In this document: positions 1 to 10,292 of the stretch, piece after piece
Layout of the letters: each line of letters opens with the position of its first letter
How positions within the stretch are numbered: the first letter of the stretch is position 1
Assembly (NCBI GenBank): GCA_946902875.1
Contig: OX336343.1
Location: 12,955,361-13,019,360, forward strand
Direction: 5' to 3'
Length of the DNA stretch: 64,000 nt
From: Nematopogon swammerdamellus
Lineage: Eukaryota; Arthropoda; Insecta; Lepidoptera; Adelidae
Translations under genes and position numbers: made by a program
The notes under the pieces: model-generated
Seen by the model: only the letters and a program-made list of their open reading frames with translations
The model's database searches: none
What the model was told of the DNA's origin: nothing

Positions 1-553
1 TTTATTATTTATCAGAACGTAGCTCGGCCTTCGGCCTCGCCTTAGTTACTTACTTTCTTCAAGATGGCTTAGCTTCTTTCTGAACGCAGCTCGGCCTTCG
101 GCCTCGCCCTTAGTTACTTGCTTTCTTCGAGATGGTTTATTATTTATCAGAACGTAGCTCGGCCTTCGGCCTCGCCTTAGTTGCTTACTTTATTCAAGAA
201 GGTTTATATTCTTCCTGAAAGCAGCCCGGCCTGCGGCCTCGCCCATAGTTACTTACTTTCTTCAAGGTTTATCGTCTTTCACAATACAGCTCGGCCTTCG
301 TCCTCGCCCTTAGTTACTTACTTTATTCAAGATTTTTTTTCTTATTTCTGAACTTAGCTTCGCCTTCCGCCTCGCCCTTAGTTACTTTCATCGAGAAAGA
401 ATATCGTTTATGTGAGCGCAGATCCGCCTTCGGCCCCGCCTTTAGTTACTTACTGTCTTTTTTTGAAATACAAATTTCACGCGAGCGAAGCCGCGGGTAA
501 CAGAAATATAAATTGCACCAATGACAGCTACTTTTTTTTTATTTATCAAACAA
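1..553 (-). repeat. Minisatellite-bearing lepidopteran repeat, reverse orientation
   Basis: About seven degenerate units carry the reverse complement of GGCGAGGCCGAAGGCCGAGC, each followed by CCTTAGTTACTTACTTTCTT, spaced roughly 60-70 bp. The array ends near 470 at a terminal module (ATTTCACGCGAGCGAAGCCG, 476-495) and is followed by an AT-rich tail (about 500-550). The same order of array, terminal module and tail recurs at 61475-62190, which defines an element family. It is probably a non-autonomous Helitron-like element, since such elements carry internal minisatellites and end near CTAG. That class assignment is inference. Confidence 0.7.
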
Positions 554-2545
554 CTAGCTGAGCCCGCGGCTCCGCTCGCGTGAAATTCGTATTTCAAAGT
601 AGACAGTAAGTAACTATGGGCGAGGCCGAAGGCCGAGCTGCGTGCAGGAAGTCGATAAACCATCTCTAAGATAGTAAGTAAGGCTAAGATAGCAAGGGCG
701 GGGCCGAAGGCCAAGTTGCGATAAGGTAAACGATAAATCTCAAATAAAGTAAGTAACTAACGGCGAGGCTTCAGGCTGAGCTGTATTGTAGAAAGAAAAT
801 AAACCTTCTCGAAGAAAGTAAGTAACTGAGGGCGAGGCCGAAGGCCGAGCTGCGTTCAGGAAGACGATAAACCTTCTCGAAGAAAGTAAGTAACTGAGGG
901 CGAAGCCGAAGGCCGAGCTGCGTTCAGGAAGACGATAATCTATCTCTAAGAAAGTAAGTAATTAAGGGCGAGGCCGAAGGCCGAGCTGCGTCCAGGAAGA
1001 TTATAAACCTTCTCGAAGGAAGAAAGTAACTGAGGGCGAGGCCGAAGGCCGAGCTATGTTCAGGAAGACAATAAACCATCTCTAAGAAAGTAAGTAATTA
1101 AGGGCGAGGCCGAAGGCCGAGCTGCGTTCAGGAAGACGATAAACCTTCTCGAAGAAAGTAAGTAACTGAGGCGAGGCCGAAGGCCGAGCTGCGTTCGGGA
1201 AGGCGATAAACCATTTCTAAGAAAGTAAATAATTAAGGGCGAAGCCGAAGGCCGAGCTGCGTTCAGGAAGACTATAAACCTTCTCGAAGAAAGTAAGTAA
1301 CTGAGGGCAAGGCCGAAGGCCGAGCTTCGTTCAGCAAGACGATAAACCTTATCTAAGAAAGTAAGTAATTAAGGGCGAGGCCGTAGGCCGAGCTACATTC
1401 AGGAAGACCATAAACCTTCTCGAAGAAAGTAAGTAACTAAGGGCGAGGCCGAAGGCCGAGCTGCGTTCAGGAAGACGATAAACCTTCTCGAAGAAAGTAA
1501 GTAACTGAGGGCGAGGCCGAAGGCCGAGCTACATTCAGGAAGACCATAAACTTTCTCGAAGAAAGTAAGCAACTAAGGGCGAGGCCGAAGGCCGAGCTGC
1601 GTTCAGGAAGACTATAAACCTTCTCGAAGAAAGTAAGCAACTGAGGGCGAGGCCGAAGGCCGAGCTGCGTTCAGGAAAACGATAAACCATATCTAAGAAA
1701 GTAAGTAATTAAGGGCGAGGCCGAGGGCCGAGCTGCGTTCAGGAAGATTATAAACCTTTTCGAAGGAAGTAAGTAACTGAGGGCGAGGCCGAAGGCCGAG
1801 CTGCGTTCAGGAAGGCGATAAACCATCTCTAAGAAAGTAAGTAATTAAGTGCGTGGCCGAAGGCCGAGCTTCGTTCAGGAAGACGATCAACCTTCTCGAA
1901 GAAAGTAGTAACTGAGGGCGAGGCCGAAGGCCGAGCTGCGTTCAGGAAGACGATAAACTATTTCTAAGAAAGTAAGTAATTAAGGGTGAAACCGAAGGCC
2001 GAGCTGCGTTCGGGAAGACTATAAACCTTCTCGAAGATAGTAAGTAACTGAGGGCGAGGCCGAAGGCCGAGCTGCGTCCAGGAAGACGATAAACCATCTG
2101 TAAGAAAGTAAGTAATTAAAGGCGAGGCCGAAGGCCGTGCTACATTCATTAAGACCATAAACTTTCTCGAAGAAAGTAAGCAACTGAGGGCGAGACAGAA
2201 GGCCGAGCTACGTTCAGGAAGACTATAAACCTTCCCCAAGAAAGTAAGTAACTGAGGGCGAGGCCGAAGGCCAAGCTGCGTTCAGGAAGACTATAAACCT
2301 CCTCGGTGAAAGTAAGTATAAAGTATGGGTGAGGCCGAAGGCCGAGCTGCGTTTAGGTAAACGATAAACCTTTTAAATAAAGTAAGTAACCAACGGCGAG
2401 GCTTCACGCTAAGCTGTTTTCTGGAATACAATAAATCATCTCTAAGAAAGTAAGTAATTAAGGGCGAGGCCGAAGGCCGAGCTGCGTTCAGGAAGACGAT
2501 AAATGTTCTCGAAAAAGTAAGTAACTAAGTAACAGAACTAAGGGC
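554..2545 (+). repeat. Large minisatellite array in a Helitron-like repeat, forward orientation
   Basis: The stretch starts at ACTAGCTGAGCCCGCGGCTC, which is the reverse-oriented terminal module of the preceding copy. It then runs through about 28 units of GGCGAGGCCGAAGGCCGAGC separated by CTGCGTTCAGGAAGACGATA-like and AAGAAAGTAAGTAACTGAGG-like spacers. The period is about 66-70 bp (core copies at about 832, 898, 966, 1036 and 1102). Units alternate between a CTTCTCGAAG form and a CATCTCTAAG form, which suggests a two-unit higher-order period. The apparent open reading frames in it are read-through of the repeat and are not genes. Confidence 0.75.
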
Positions 2546-3127
2546 AAGGCCACTGTCACCCCAAATCCTCCCCCCCCCCCCCCCCTTTAAATGGGAAATC
2601 CAAAAACCCTGAAACCATTATTTATTTATGATGAGTAGCTAGGATTATGATTTTCAAGTTCCTACCTTTAAAAAAAACAATACTCCTATACAAACTTTCA
2701 CCCCTCATTTCACCCCCTTAAGGGTTGTTTTTTGAGACAAAAGGTGGCCTATGTCCTTCCTCAGGATGCAATTCATCTCCCTACAAAATTTTATAAAATC
2801 CTTAAATATCATTTTTAATCATCCCCTATTTTAATTTAAGGGTTGATTTAGCAAAAACGCTGAAACACGTAATTCTTTATTTCATACCAAAAGCCTAAAT
2901 ATGAATTATCATATACCTAACTTGAGAAATACTGGGTTCCTCATACAAACTTTCATCCCCTATTTCACCCCCTTAAGGGTTGTTTTTTGGGACAAAAGGT
3001 AGCCTATGTCCGTCCTCAGGATGCAATTAATCTCCGTGCAATATTTTATCGAAATCTGTTCAGCGGTTTAGGCGTGAAAAGGTAACAGACAGACAACAGA
3101 GTTACTTTCGAATTTATAATATTAGAA
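2546..3127 (+). repeat. Interspersed repeat with two tandem subunits
   Basis: A C-rich run (about 2568-2585) is followed by two related subunits of about 260 bp (roughly 2640-2900 and 2900-3110). Each contains a CAAACTTTC...CCCTTAAGGGTTGTTTTTT block and an AAGGT(G/A)GCCTATGTCC block. The right end, with CAGCGGTTTAGGCGTGAAAA followed by CAGACAGACAACAG and TTTATAATATTAGAATGG, matches a common end type of lepidopteran interspersed repeats. There is no coding capacity. Confidence 0.5.
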
Positions 3128-3345
3128 TGGATTCGTCACCGGCCTTGACCGCACTGAATGAAACGTCGGTCAAAACGGCTATGTAAATAGTTTGTGTTTT
3201 CCGACCAGTTCAGTCTAGCCGGCACGATCAAAGGGGGAAGCACTGACATGGCACCTAGTTCACCCGGTGCTATGGGCTGACATCACGTACGTTGTAGGTG
3301 ATGTAGCCAACCGTGTCAGTTTCCATAAAAAAAAAAAAAACACTA
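3128..3345 (+). mobile_element. SINE, internally deleted or 5'-truncated copy
   Basis: The body ACGTCGGTC...AACGGCTATGTAAATAGTT, the segment GGCACCTAGTTCACCCGGTG, the GATGTAGCCAACCGTGTCAG tail and a poly(A) run (3329-3343) match the fuller copy at 6195-6585. The tRNA/5S-like head is missing apart from a trace of GATTCGTCA at 3129-3137. The sequence is therefore a copy with the head deleted. Confidence 0.75.
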
Positions 3346-3387
3346 TGATTCTAAGAAGTTAATTGTTTTAGTTCTAATAATACAATA

Positions 3388-3853
3388 CTGGTGGGTGACC
3401 CTGCGGTGTCCCGCGACTTAGAACCACTGCAACTCCGTAGGGACGTCGGCTCCCTAAGTGTGTTCTATCGTCTATTTCATGGGGAGTGTTCGGAGAAGCT
3501 GTTTAACGCGATTCCGCCGTCCCCATTCCACCTCCGCACCACGCGTACTGGGCAGGGGATGCACCCCTACTCAATCGACCTACCACGGATGCGCACCAAC
3601 CGGTTCTGTAGATCTTTTATTCACAGAACTATATAAAATGATATATAAAATGTGGAACGCACTCCCTGCCCATCTATTTCCTCCCAAGTACAACCTGGGG
3701 TTCTTCAAAAGGGGCGTGAAAAGGCTCCTGTCAGGCCGGCATGGCATTCGCAATCCCCGTGCATCACAGAATGTCCATGGGCATCGTTAGACACCTACTT
3801 GTAGGTGAAACGATGCCACATGTCGCGCTATCAATAAAAAAAAAAAAAAAGTA
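3388..3853 (+). pseudogene. 3' end of a non-LTR retrotransposon (LINE), frameshifted
   Basis: The translation resembles the C-terminal tail after the reverse transcriptase in insect LINEs: LEPLQLRRDVGSLSVFYRLF, HGECSEKLF, then HPYSIDLPRMRTNRF, then WNALPAHLFPP and NLGFFKRGVKRLLSGR. The first part reads from 3391 to 3636. A duplication of about 10 bp (ATATAAAATG) near 3630-3650 then shifts the frame, and the rest is read in the frame that stops at 3790. A 43-bp 3' UTR and a poly(A) run (3834-3852) follow. Only the last ~130 residues remain, which is typical 5' truncation of a LINE copy. The clade was not determined. Confidence 0.75.
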
Positions 3854-3884
3854 ATTTGTATGATTATATTTTTGTCTAAATTCC

Positions 3885-4130
3885 TTCCTTACCTATATAT
3901 AATAATAAAATCCAACGTCTGCTTTCTGTCTGAGGGTCTGAGTGTATGTCTGTCTGTCCGCTTATAACTCGAGAACCACTGAACCGATTTTAATAAAACA
4001 AAATTCTACGGATAGCTTGATTCTTCCCATCAACTATAGGCTACTTACTATCACGCTAAATGGTTTATGAGGTTAGCAGTGAAGTGAAATATGAGAGCGG
4101 GCGGAGCCGCGGGCACAGCTTGTAAACTCT
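3885..4130 (+). repeat. Helitron/MINE-like interspersed repeat fragment
   Basis: The segment starts at TATATAATAATAAAATCCAA, passes through a short (TGTC)n tract, then CTTATAACTCGAGAACCACT and GAACCGATTTTAAT, and ends at GGGCGGAGCCGCGGGCACAG (about 4098-4117). It is a compact version of the lepidopteran repeats that combine a TCTG microsatellite, a GAACCGATT block and the GCCGCGGGC terminal module. It is non-coding, and its right end abuts the truncated mariner copy. Confidence 0.5.
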
Positions 4131-4136
4131 AAACAG

Positions 4137-4701
4137 AGCCTAATAATAAAAGGGGGCAACCTTGCGGAGTCTGAGCTGGAGCTGCTTCGTGAGAGGATCG
4201 TAGCTGTAGATCCAAGATTCATCAGTTGTAAGGATGTAGGATACGTTTTGCGAAGTTCCTTCTTTGAACTTTTCCAGTATAAATTTACACCAATCGATAC
4301 GACGGGATTTTTGTTCTTCGGTGAGAGAATGAGGTATCCATCGCGAAGCAACCTTCCTAAAGAGGTGTTCATGCAGGATGGTGGAAACTGCCTGTGATCC
4401 AATTTTCAGTTCAGCCTGAATCTCCCGATGTGTAATGTGTCTATTCTCCCGCAATAGCCACTCTACCCTGATGACGTTTTCATGAGCGACTGCAGTTGAT
4501 GGTCGGCCGGGTCTGGGGTCATCGCTAATTTAGGTTCTCTTGACCACGTTTAAATTCACGAAACCAATAAGTAACTGTTGCTAACGCAGGAGCAGACTTC
4601 CCAAAAGCAGCTTGTAAATTTTCGTGAGATTCCTTGAAGGTTAACCCTCGTTTATAATCATAGAAAATCATAACACGAAAAGCTTCTCGCGAGACGTCCA
4701 T
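4137..4701 (-). pseudogene. mariner-type transposase, truncated and decayed
   Basis: On the minus strand a start at 4701 leads into a mariner paired helix-turn-helix region (FYDYKRGLTFKES, then ATVTYWFREFKRG). Stop codons and a frame change lie between about 4530 and 4460. The frame from 4454 to 4140 continues with HREIQAELKIGSQAVSTILH, then WIPHSLTEEQKSRRIDWC, and the first catalytic aspartate in LTTDESWIYSYDP. The copy then ends, so the second and third catalytic aspartates of the mariner DD34D triad are missing. The cut lies beside the GCCGCGGGC repeat at 4085-4130. Mariner encodes a cut-and-paste transposase targeting TA; this copy is inactive. Confidence 0.85.
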
Positions 4702-4843
4702 TGTTGCAAATGAAATATGAGTGACGGATAACCGTTAAAAATATTAAAAAAAAAGAATTCCACATAGGTGGGCAATAATTAGTTTCAGGAAAAAAATTGT
4801 ATTTATTCTATGGCTAACAATTTTCGGAACAGCCCACGTTTCA

Positions 4844-5650
4844 ATACTAATAAATCAAGGCTAAATCTGTAAGGGATGGTCATGGAGTAAGTTACTTTTT
4901 TTAAGAGATACTGCGTTTGTAGACTCTATGTAGGTATGATACTAAAACCAAATTGACGATTTTTAGAAATCTGTTCTGTATGTATGTATGTTCCTCCATA
5001 ACTCCATAATCCGAATTTGATGAAACTTAGTACAAACTCATTTAACTATACGTGACAGAGGATAGGCTAAATAAAATTCAGTTCAGGTTACTGATTGATA
5101 TGGCTCTCACACAAACCGAATTGTTCTGCGCGCCGAAATAAAGGTACGGTGATACGGCGGTACGAAGGTGATGGAGTAAGTTACTTTGATTTATTATGAG
5201 ATACTGAGTTTGTAGACTACGAGTATATGAATGACTAGCTTTTGCCCGCGGCTTCGCTCGCCTGAAATTCATATTTAAAAGGAAGAAAGTAAGTAAGTAA
5301 GAAAGAAGGCCGAAGCTGCGTTCCTGCGTTACTTTATTTCGGCGCGCGGAACAATTCGGTTTATATGAGAGCACATCTTAGCGTAAGTAACCGAAAATGA
5401 ATTTTGTATAGTCTATCCTGTGTCACGTAATAGTTAAAAGTGCTTCTACTAAGTTTCATCGAATTCGGATGATCGGTTTAAGAGTTATGGAGGAACATAC
5501 ATACATACATACAGAAAAGATTTCTAAAAATCGTCAATTTAGTTTTAGTATCATACACAGAGTCTACAAACGCAATATTTCATAAAACAAAGTAACTTAC
5601 TCCATGAATATCCCTTACAGATTTTTTATTAGTATTGATGATATTGATGA
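4844..5650. repeat. Long inverted repeat of two interspersed-repeat copies
   Basis: A left arm of about 300 bp (4844-5150) and a right arm (5330-5645) are inverted copies. Shared blocks in the left-arm sense are GGAGTAAGTTACTTT, ATACTAAAACCAAATTGACG, GATTTTTAGAAATCT, (TATG)n, CATAACTC...CCGAATT.GATGAAACTTAGTA, GGATAG.CTA and CCGAATTGTTC.GCGCGCCG. The roughly 180-bp centre holds CCCGCGGCTTCGCTCGCCTG (5246-5265) and GTAAGTAAGAAAGAAGGCCG. The whole can fold into a long hairpin. Confidence 0.65.
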
Positions 5651-6010
5651 TGAGTAATGAATGATGATACAATGTAATACTAAATTGACGATTTTTAGAA
5701 ATATTTTCTGTATGTATCCTCCATAACTGTTAAACCGATCATCTGAATTCTATGAAACTTAGTGCAAGCACATTTGATTATACGAGACACAGGATAGGCT
5801 AAATAAAATTCCGTTCCGGTTATGCTAAGATGTGGCTCTCATACAAACCGGATTGTTCCGCGCGCCGAAATAAAGGTACGGTAGCGGTACGGTAGCGGGC
5901 CCCGCCCCTTTCATCGAGAAGGTTTATTTTTATCAACGTAGCTCGGCCTTCTTTCTTCTTTTTAAATACGAATTTCACGCGAGCGAAGCCGCGGGCAAAA
6001 GCTAGTTTGT
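5650..6010 (+). repeat. Third copy of the same interspersed repeat
   Basis: A direct-orientation partial copy of the 4844-5150 arm (AAATTGACGATTTTTAGAAA, CCTCCATAACTGTTAAACCG, GGATAGGCTAAATAAAATTC, TGTTCCGCGCGCCGAAATAA) runs into a reverse-oriented terminal module, CACGCGAGCGAAGCCGCGGG (5977-5996). It ends at CAAAAGCTAGTTT. It links this family to the CTAG-ended minisatellite repeats elsewhere in the window. Confidence 0.6.
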
Positions 6011-6194
6011 AATAATAAGCCAAGTTCTAATCACATCCTTGCGCCTTTTCCCTTGTTTATGTGTAAAGTCAGTCACACACGACATTCTTGCTGTGTTATT
6101 ATATATGGGTGCCTGCGTGGTATAAATATGGCGCGAGGATCATATTTCCGCTTCCGATTAAATTCTGAAAACCATAAAATTGAAAATTAAAGAT

Positions 6195-6585
6195 TCGTCA
6201 GCCTTGGTAGCTCAGTGGTGCGGTCGTCGGTCGACTGTCATTCGTGATCATCGCACACGTAGGCGCGGTCAGTACTTGGATGGGTGACCGCTCGACCGTT
6301 GGAGGCTGACCGAGGTTCGGATTCCTAGTAAAACTGTAGGTCCCTTCCCTTCTTACCTTACTTGGTGGTAGGGTTTAACCCGCCCGGGTTGGTACCACCG
6401 CACTAAATGAAACGTCGGTCGAAACGGCTATGTAAATAGTTTGTGTTTTCCGACCAGTTCAGTGTAGCCGGCACTATCAAAGGGGGAAGCACTGATATGG
6501 CACCTAGTTCACCCGGTGTTATGGGCTGACATCACGGACGTTGTAGGTGATGTAGCCAACAGTGTCAGTTTCCATAAAAAAAAAA
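6195..6585 (+). mobile_element. SINE, near full length, with tRNA-like and 5S rRNA-like head
   Basis: The head contains an A-box-like TAGCTCAGTGGT (6208-6219), then AGTACTTGGATGGGTGACC (6271-6289), which matches the conserved internal-promoter region of eukaryotic 5S rRNA genes. A B-box-like GGTTCGGATTCC (6315-6326) follows. The A-to-B distance of about 100 bp is far longer than in a tRNA, so the head is a chimera. The body and poly(A) tail (6576-6585) match the other copies at 3128, 17055 and 48906. SINEs are transcribed by RNA polymerase III and mobilised by a LINE; the partner is not identified here. Confidence 0.8.
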
Positions 6586-7315
6586 CCAGAACTAAAAAGT
6601 ATGAAATACCTAATATTTTGAAATTTTCTCTGTCATTGTATTGAAATACATGAATCGATATTATGATACATATTCGGACCCTTGTTTCATGAATATTCTA
6701 AATTTGAAATATTTTTATCCGACACCGGCCAGATGTGCTTAATATATTATGGTACGAGTACCATCGAGCTGGTCTGACATGATAAACCCATCGTGTTTGG
6801 GCTCGTTGCATTTGTCTTCAACAGCAATTTAATTTAGACCTAGGAGATTCTCAATTCGACGGTATGTTTTCTTTTTTTGGATGTTTGTTACACGATTACT
6901 CGTCAATTGTGGGCCGATTTTGAAAATTCTTTTTTTTGTTTGAAAGGGGATAACCCTGAGGTGGTCCCATTTAAATTTGGTCAAGATCGGATTGGAAAGC
7001 GAGGCGCAATCGCGAGGCCGAAGGCCAAGCGATTCCGCCGAGTACATTATTAGCAAAAAATTGCTAAAAAAAACTTTGAAATAAAAACCGCCTTCAAAAA
7101 TTTATGAAATAAAAAAAAATCGAACCCTAGATTTGAAGGCGGTGCTAAAGCAAGCAAAAATGACGCATGAAAGAAAACATTATTGGATGTTATTCTTAGT
7201 GATATTTTGATATTTTGTAGCCTTCTTTAGCACCGCCTTCAACTCTAGGGTTCGGCTTTTTTTTTTTCATACATTTTTGAAGGCGGTTTTTATATTTTTT
7301 TAATATTATATTTTT
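6586..7315 (+). mobile_element. Foldback-type repeat element, copy 1
   Basis: A ~490-bp left body (AAGTATGAAATACCTAATAT, then GGTACGAGTACCATCGAGCT, then TCAAGATCGGATTGGAAAGC, then GAGGCCGAAGGCC) leads into a hairpin. Its arms at about 7084-7150 and 7225-7292 are inverted copies of a block that starts AACCGCCTTCAAAAAT and ends TTGAAGGCGGTGCTAAAG. Each arm is itself bounded by CCGCCTTCAA and TTGAAGGCGG, so the element contains four alternating copies of one 10-mer. A second copy of the whole element lies at 47700-49760. It is non-coding and its class is unknown. Confidence 0.7.
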
Positions 7316-7840
7316 TATTTTTTTATCCGTATGTTAAAATCATTTCATTTGTACTATGACTATTGCTATGACTATGACTATTGCTTTCACTATGACTATT
7401 GCTGTGTGTATGGATATTATAAAATGTTTACGCCTTTCTTACAACATACACTAAAAAAAAGAACCTTCGGAAATAATCTATAGGTATAGGAAAGCTCCTC
7501 ATAGATAAGTCTGATGAGTACCTATTATATTCTTTGGTCTGATGACCGACGTGCCAAGTCTTTCTTCTTTCAGCGAATAGGGCTAGCCAATCTAGCCATT
7601 CAAAGGGCAATGGCAATAGGGCTCTATGGGGGAATCGGCTGAGTTTTTATGACATATTTTACTTACAACGTAATCCTACTCGTACTCACCCCTCCCACAA
7701 CGCTTCTCTCTCTGTCCACGGTACAGTGTGGACACGCACATTCCCTTTTCTCCCACTTTCCTTCTTACAAATTTTAATTACCTACTTAGGTACTTTTAGA
7801 AATGTTATTGTAGGTAGGTTTTTTTTTATTTATTTTTTTA
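7316..7840. other. AT-rich stretch without recognised genes
   Basis: The stretch holds a short degenerate minisatellite of ACTATGACTATTGCT at about 7351-7402 and otherwise unique-looking AT-rich sequence. Open frames here are short and show no recognisable domain. Confidence 0.5.
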
Positions 7841-8165
7841 TGTAATCCGGTATGGGTGGCTGAGTTGGAGGGGCCGAAGCGCATGTTTCGACCAGCCAAT
7901 ATCACCTCCGAGAAGGTAGGTGCCATACCGGAGACTTCCCTGGATTGCTGGCTATACTGGACTAGAGGAGAACACAACCGAGGCTGCTATCTTACATCCA
8001 GGTACCTATTTATAATGTGCGGATGGCCGGGAGTATTGGAGGAAAATTGGAGAGATTATGTCCAGCAGTGGCCGCATACGATGCACGCTGACTTGACTGA
8101 CTTACTTAATTTTAAGCTAAATTGTAGGTACTATATTTCTTGTAAACTATATTTAATTAAACTTT
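7841..8165 (+). repeat. Fragment resembling an RTE-type LINE 3' end or associated SINE
   Basis: The block contains GAGAGATTATGTCCAGCAGTGG (core GTCCAGCAGTGG at 8059-8070), a motif typical of the extreme 3' ends of lepidopteran RTE-type LINEs; a related motif lies at 63786-63810. No open frame with recognisable protein similarity remains, so this is a decayed fragment. The upstream GGTGGCTGAGTTGGAGGGGC is part of the same block. Confidence 0.35.
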
Positions 8166-9350
8166 TTCACTGTACCTAATGTGGTAGGGTAGTCATTGGG
8201 GAGCGATCGCAGTGGTAGGCTTCGGTCGCCCAAGGTGTCGGGCCCATACACCAGGATCCAGAGAACCCGTATCGAGCGAGCCTCGAGGGATCGCAGAGGT
8301 GTTCAGTCACCCAAGGTGTCGGAGTTGGGTGCTAGTATCCGTGACGCTTCCCTTTGCAGGCCACACGGCGGCTACCCTTAAAACTAGCAGTTGGCTACCC
8401 AATCCCGCAACTGGGCGGGTAACGGGCGTCACTGTTAGAATATAATGTGTGGTAGAGAACTTGTTCTCGACAATTACTCATCAAACGTTGCAAGTCTAAC
8501 ATGAGTACTAAGATGGGGGTTTAGACCTCCTCTTAGCTCACACTGCTGACCCCAATCAGGTCGGTGGGTCAAATGAGTTACTACCCTAAACGCTGGGTTG
8601 AGTATCTGCGGGGTTCCGTTAAAAGCCCCAGAGTGCTTCGCGCTTCTGCACGGAACACTGGTGTTGGTCTCGCAGGGGTTGGGATTTAGCGTTGATTCCC
8701 TGGTGCTTCTTTCGAAGTATCAAACACGGGAATAAGTAGCGAAAATGTAGAGTGGTGAGCCACTTAGAGCTCCGTACCCAATGTGAATAATTGGTAGACA
8801 TGCGAATAAAGTAGATCGGTATGTCGGTGCAACACACACTTATACGTGGATGTGGGTTGGACTTCTCACGAGTCAAAGAACGCTGTAAGTTCTTGAAGAC
8901 CGGTGGATCCCCGGTACACATTAGGTGGTGGTCATATGCACTTCCACGCATACACATAGCTGGTGAAAACAAAAGCTGTCGGCTAGTACAAAACGCTGAG
9001 GCCCTGGGCACAGGTTGTTGTTGGATAGGGTGCGGACCCCAGTGGCAGTGAAGGCTTCACCCCCGGCTCTCGGCTTCGGTCGGGGGTTCCATCGGGTGGA
9101 TGGGTGGTGGCTCGGATCGGCTGGGGAAAGGCTTCAGTCTGTGGTTTCCCATGGGATTTTTTCGGAAGAACGGTACAGCTATGGGGCCTCGATCTGGCAT
9201 ACATGATCACTGTACTCGCAAGAGTGCAGGGATAGACGTCTGGACTTTATAGCCGCAAGGCTGGTATTTCTGGACGTCTATAAACAAAACGTAAGAGAGA
9301 ACAAAAATGATAGTAAATCCAGTACCTAATGTAATAAAGTTCAAATTTTC
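8166..9350. other. GC-rich unassigned region
   Basis: About 1.1 kb, more GC-rich than its surroundings. It has two imperfect repeats of about 80 bp (GGGAGCGATCGCAGTGGTAG at 8198 and AGGGATCGCAGAGGTGTTCA at 8286, each followed by CCCAAGGTGTCGG). ATAGACGTC and GACGTCTAT form an inverted pair near 9233 and 9275. Several short frames exist but none resembles a known domain. It could be the 5' UTR of a LINE or a host sequence; I cannot tell. Confidence 0.4.
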
Positions 9351-9359
9351 CAATTACAG

Positions 9360-9494
9360 GTACCTTCCTACATAATATATATTGTGAGAGAGCAGTTCTC
9401 TGCCAACCGTCGCACACCAGGCAGAGCGCTCATGAGGATATACGAGGCCATACGTTTGGCCCGAAAAGTCGAGCCACATAGCTCGGAGACGACC
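9360..9494 (+). CDS. Candidate host exon (internal), unidentified protein
   Basis: A good acceptor (TTTTCCAATTACAG, ending 9359) and a strong donor (GACC/GTGAGT at 9494/9495) enclose 135 bases open in only one frame, giving 45 residues: VPSYIIYIVREQFSANRRTP then GRALMRIYEAIRLARKVEPH then SSETT. The peptide is basic and looks like ordinary protein, unlike the repeat-derived frames around it. A weaker donor eight bases downstream (GTGA/GTACTC) would change the exit phase from 0 to 1. I do not recognise the family. Phase agreement with the next exon supports a real gene, but no homology search was possible. Confidence 0.4.
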
Positions 9495-9710
9495 GTGAGT
9501 ACTCTGCTCCGCGAATGCTCGGCGCGGGGAGGACGGCCGCGGCGACGGCGCGGCGGCGCGGCGACGGTGGTTGGTGGCGTCGCGCGCGACCGACGACGCT
9601 CAGTGTGCAGCTGAGCGGCGACGTGGACGACTCGCCGCCTCGCGCGCCGCAGTTTGTTTTGATCTTCGGTGCATGCATGCTGTATCGGTGTCGCATCTCC
9701 CCATGTGCAG

Positions 9711-9880
9711 GCGCGATGAAGAAGGAGCGTACGAACATAAGTTTTTTCATATTCTTTGATATGTTCTTCGCGGTGTTCGGTGTGATCGTGCTCATCGAAC
9801 TGTTGATGCTGGAGCGAGCGTCTTCGTCGTCGGCTGGAAGCGGCTTTGATTACCCACAGATAGACACCGGGACCAACGAG
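9711..9880 (+). CDS. Candidate host exon with a transmembrane segment
   Basis: The acceptor CCCATGTGCAG ends at 9710 and the donor CAACGAG/GTATTT lies at 9880/9881. The open frame needs one base from the previous exon, then reads AMKKERTNISFFIFFDMFFA, then VFGVIVLIELLMLERASSSS, then AGSGFDYPQIDTGTNE, ending in phase 0. The run FFIFFDMFFAVFGVIVLIELL is a strong membrane-span candidate after a basic segment (KKER). An alternative acceptor at 9651-9652 would start the exon at 9653 in phase 0 and join the first exon cleanly through its stronger donor. The ATG could also be the start codon. The protein is not recognised. Confidence 0.4.
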
Positions 9881-10292
9881 GTATTTGTTTTACTAAAGCT
9901 CCTCGGACAACGGGCATTGCTCCGCCGTGTTGAGGGACAATTTACGAATTGGGGCACATCGAAACTAGTCGATCGAGAGCGGCCGAACTCGTTGCACGCG
10001 CCACTGCCGCGCCGCCGCCTGCGCGCATCGCGCGGTATCTCGCGCCAGTAATAATTAATTATGCTCGGTTGTATTTCATGCACACGTTGGGTTGGCCTTT
10101 GCTGGCGTTGTCGCTTACACTTACTGGCCGCTATAGCCCCTCTCCCGATCGCTTTCCGGCCCGCGGGAGCACCTCTCTCCCACTCATCGCCCACTAGCTC
10201 CACTCCCGGTCGCTTCCCGCCTCGCACGAGCTCCCCTCTACCGCTCGGCTCTGCGCTCCGCCTCCCCGCTACCTTACCTCATACCGCAGCTG
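9881..10292. other. GC-rich intronic or unassigned stretch
   Basis: The stretch lies between the second candidate exon and the Copia LTR. It is pyrimidine-rich on the + strand in its second half (CCCCTCTCCCGATCGCTTTC near 10137, CTCCACTCCCGGTCGCTTCC near 10198). Frames here are unlike known proteins. It is CpG-rich like the exon region. Confidence 0.4.
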
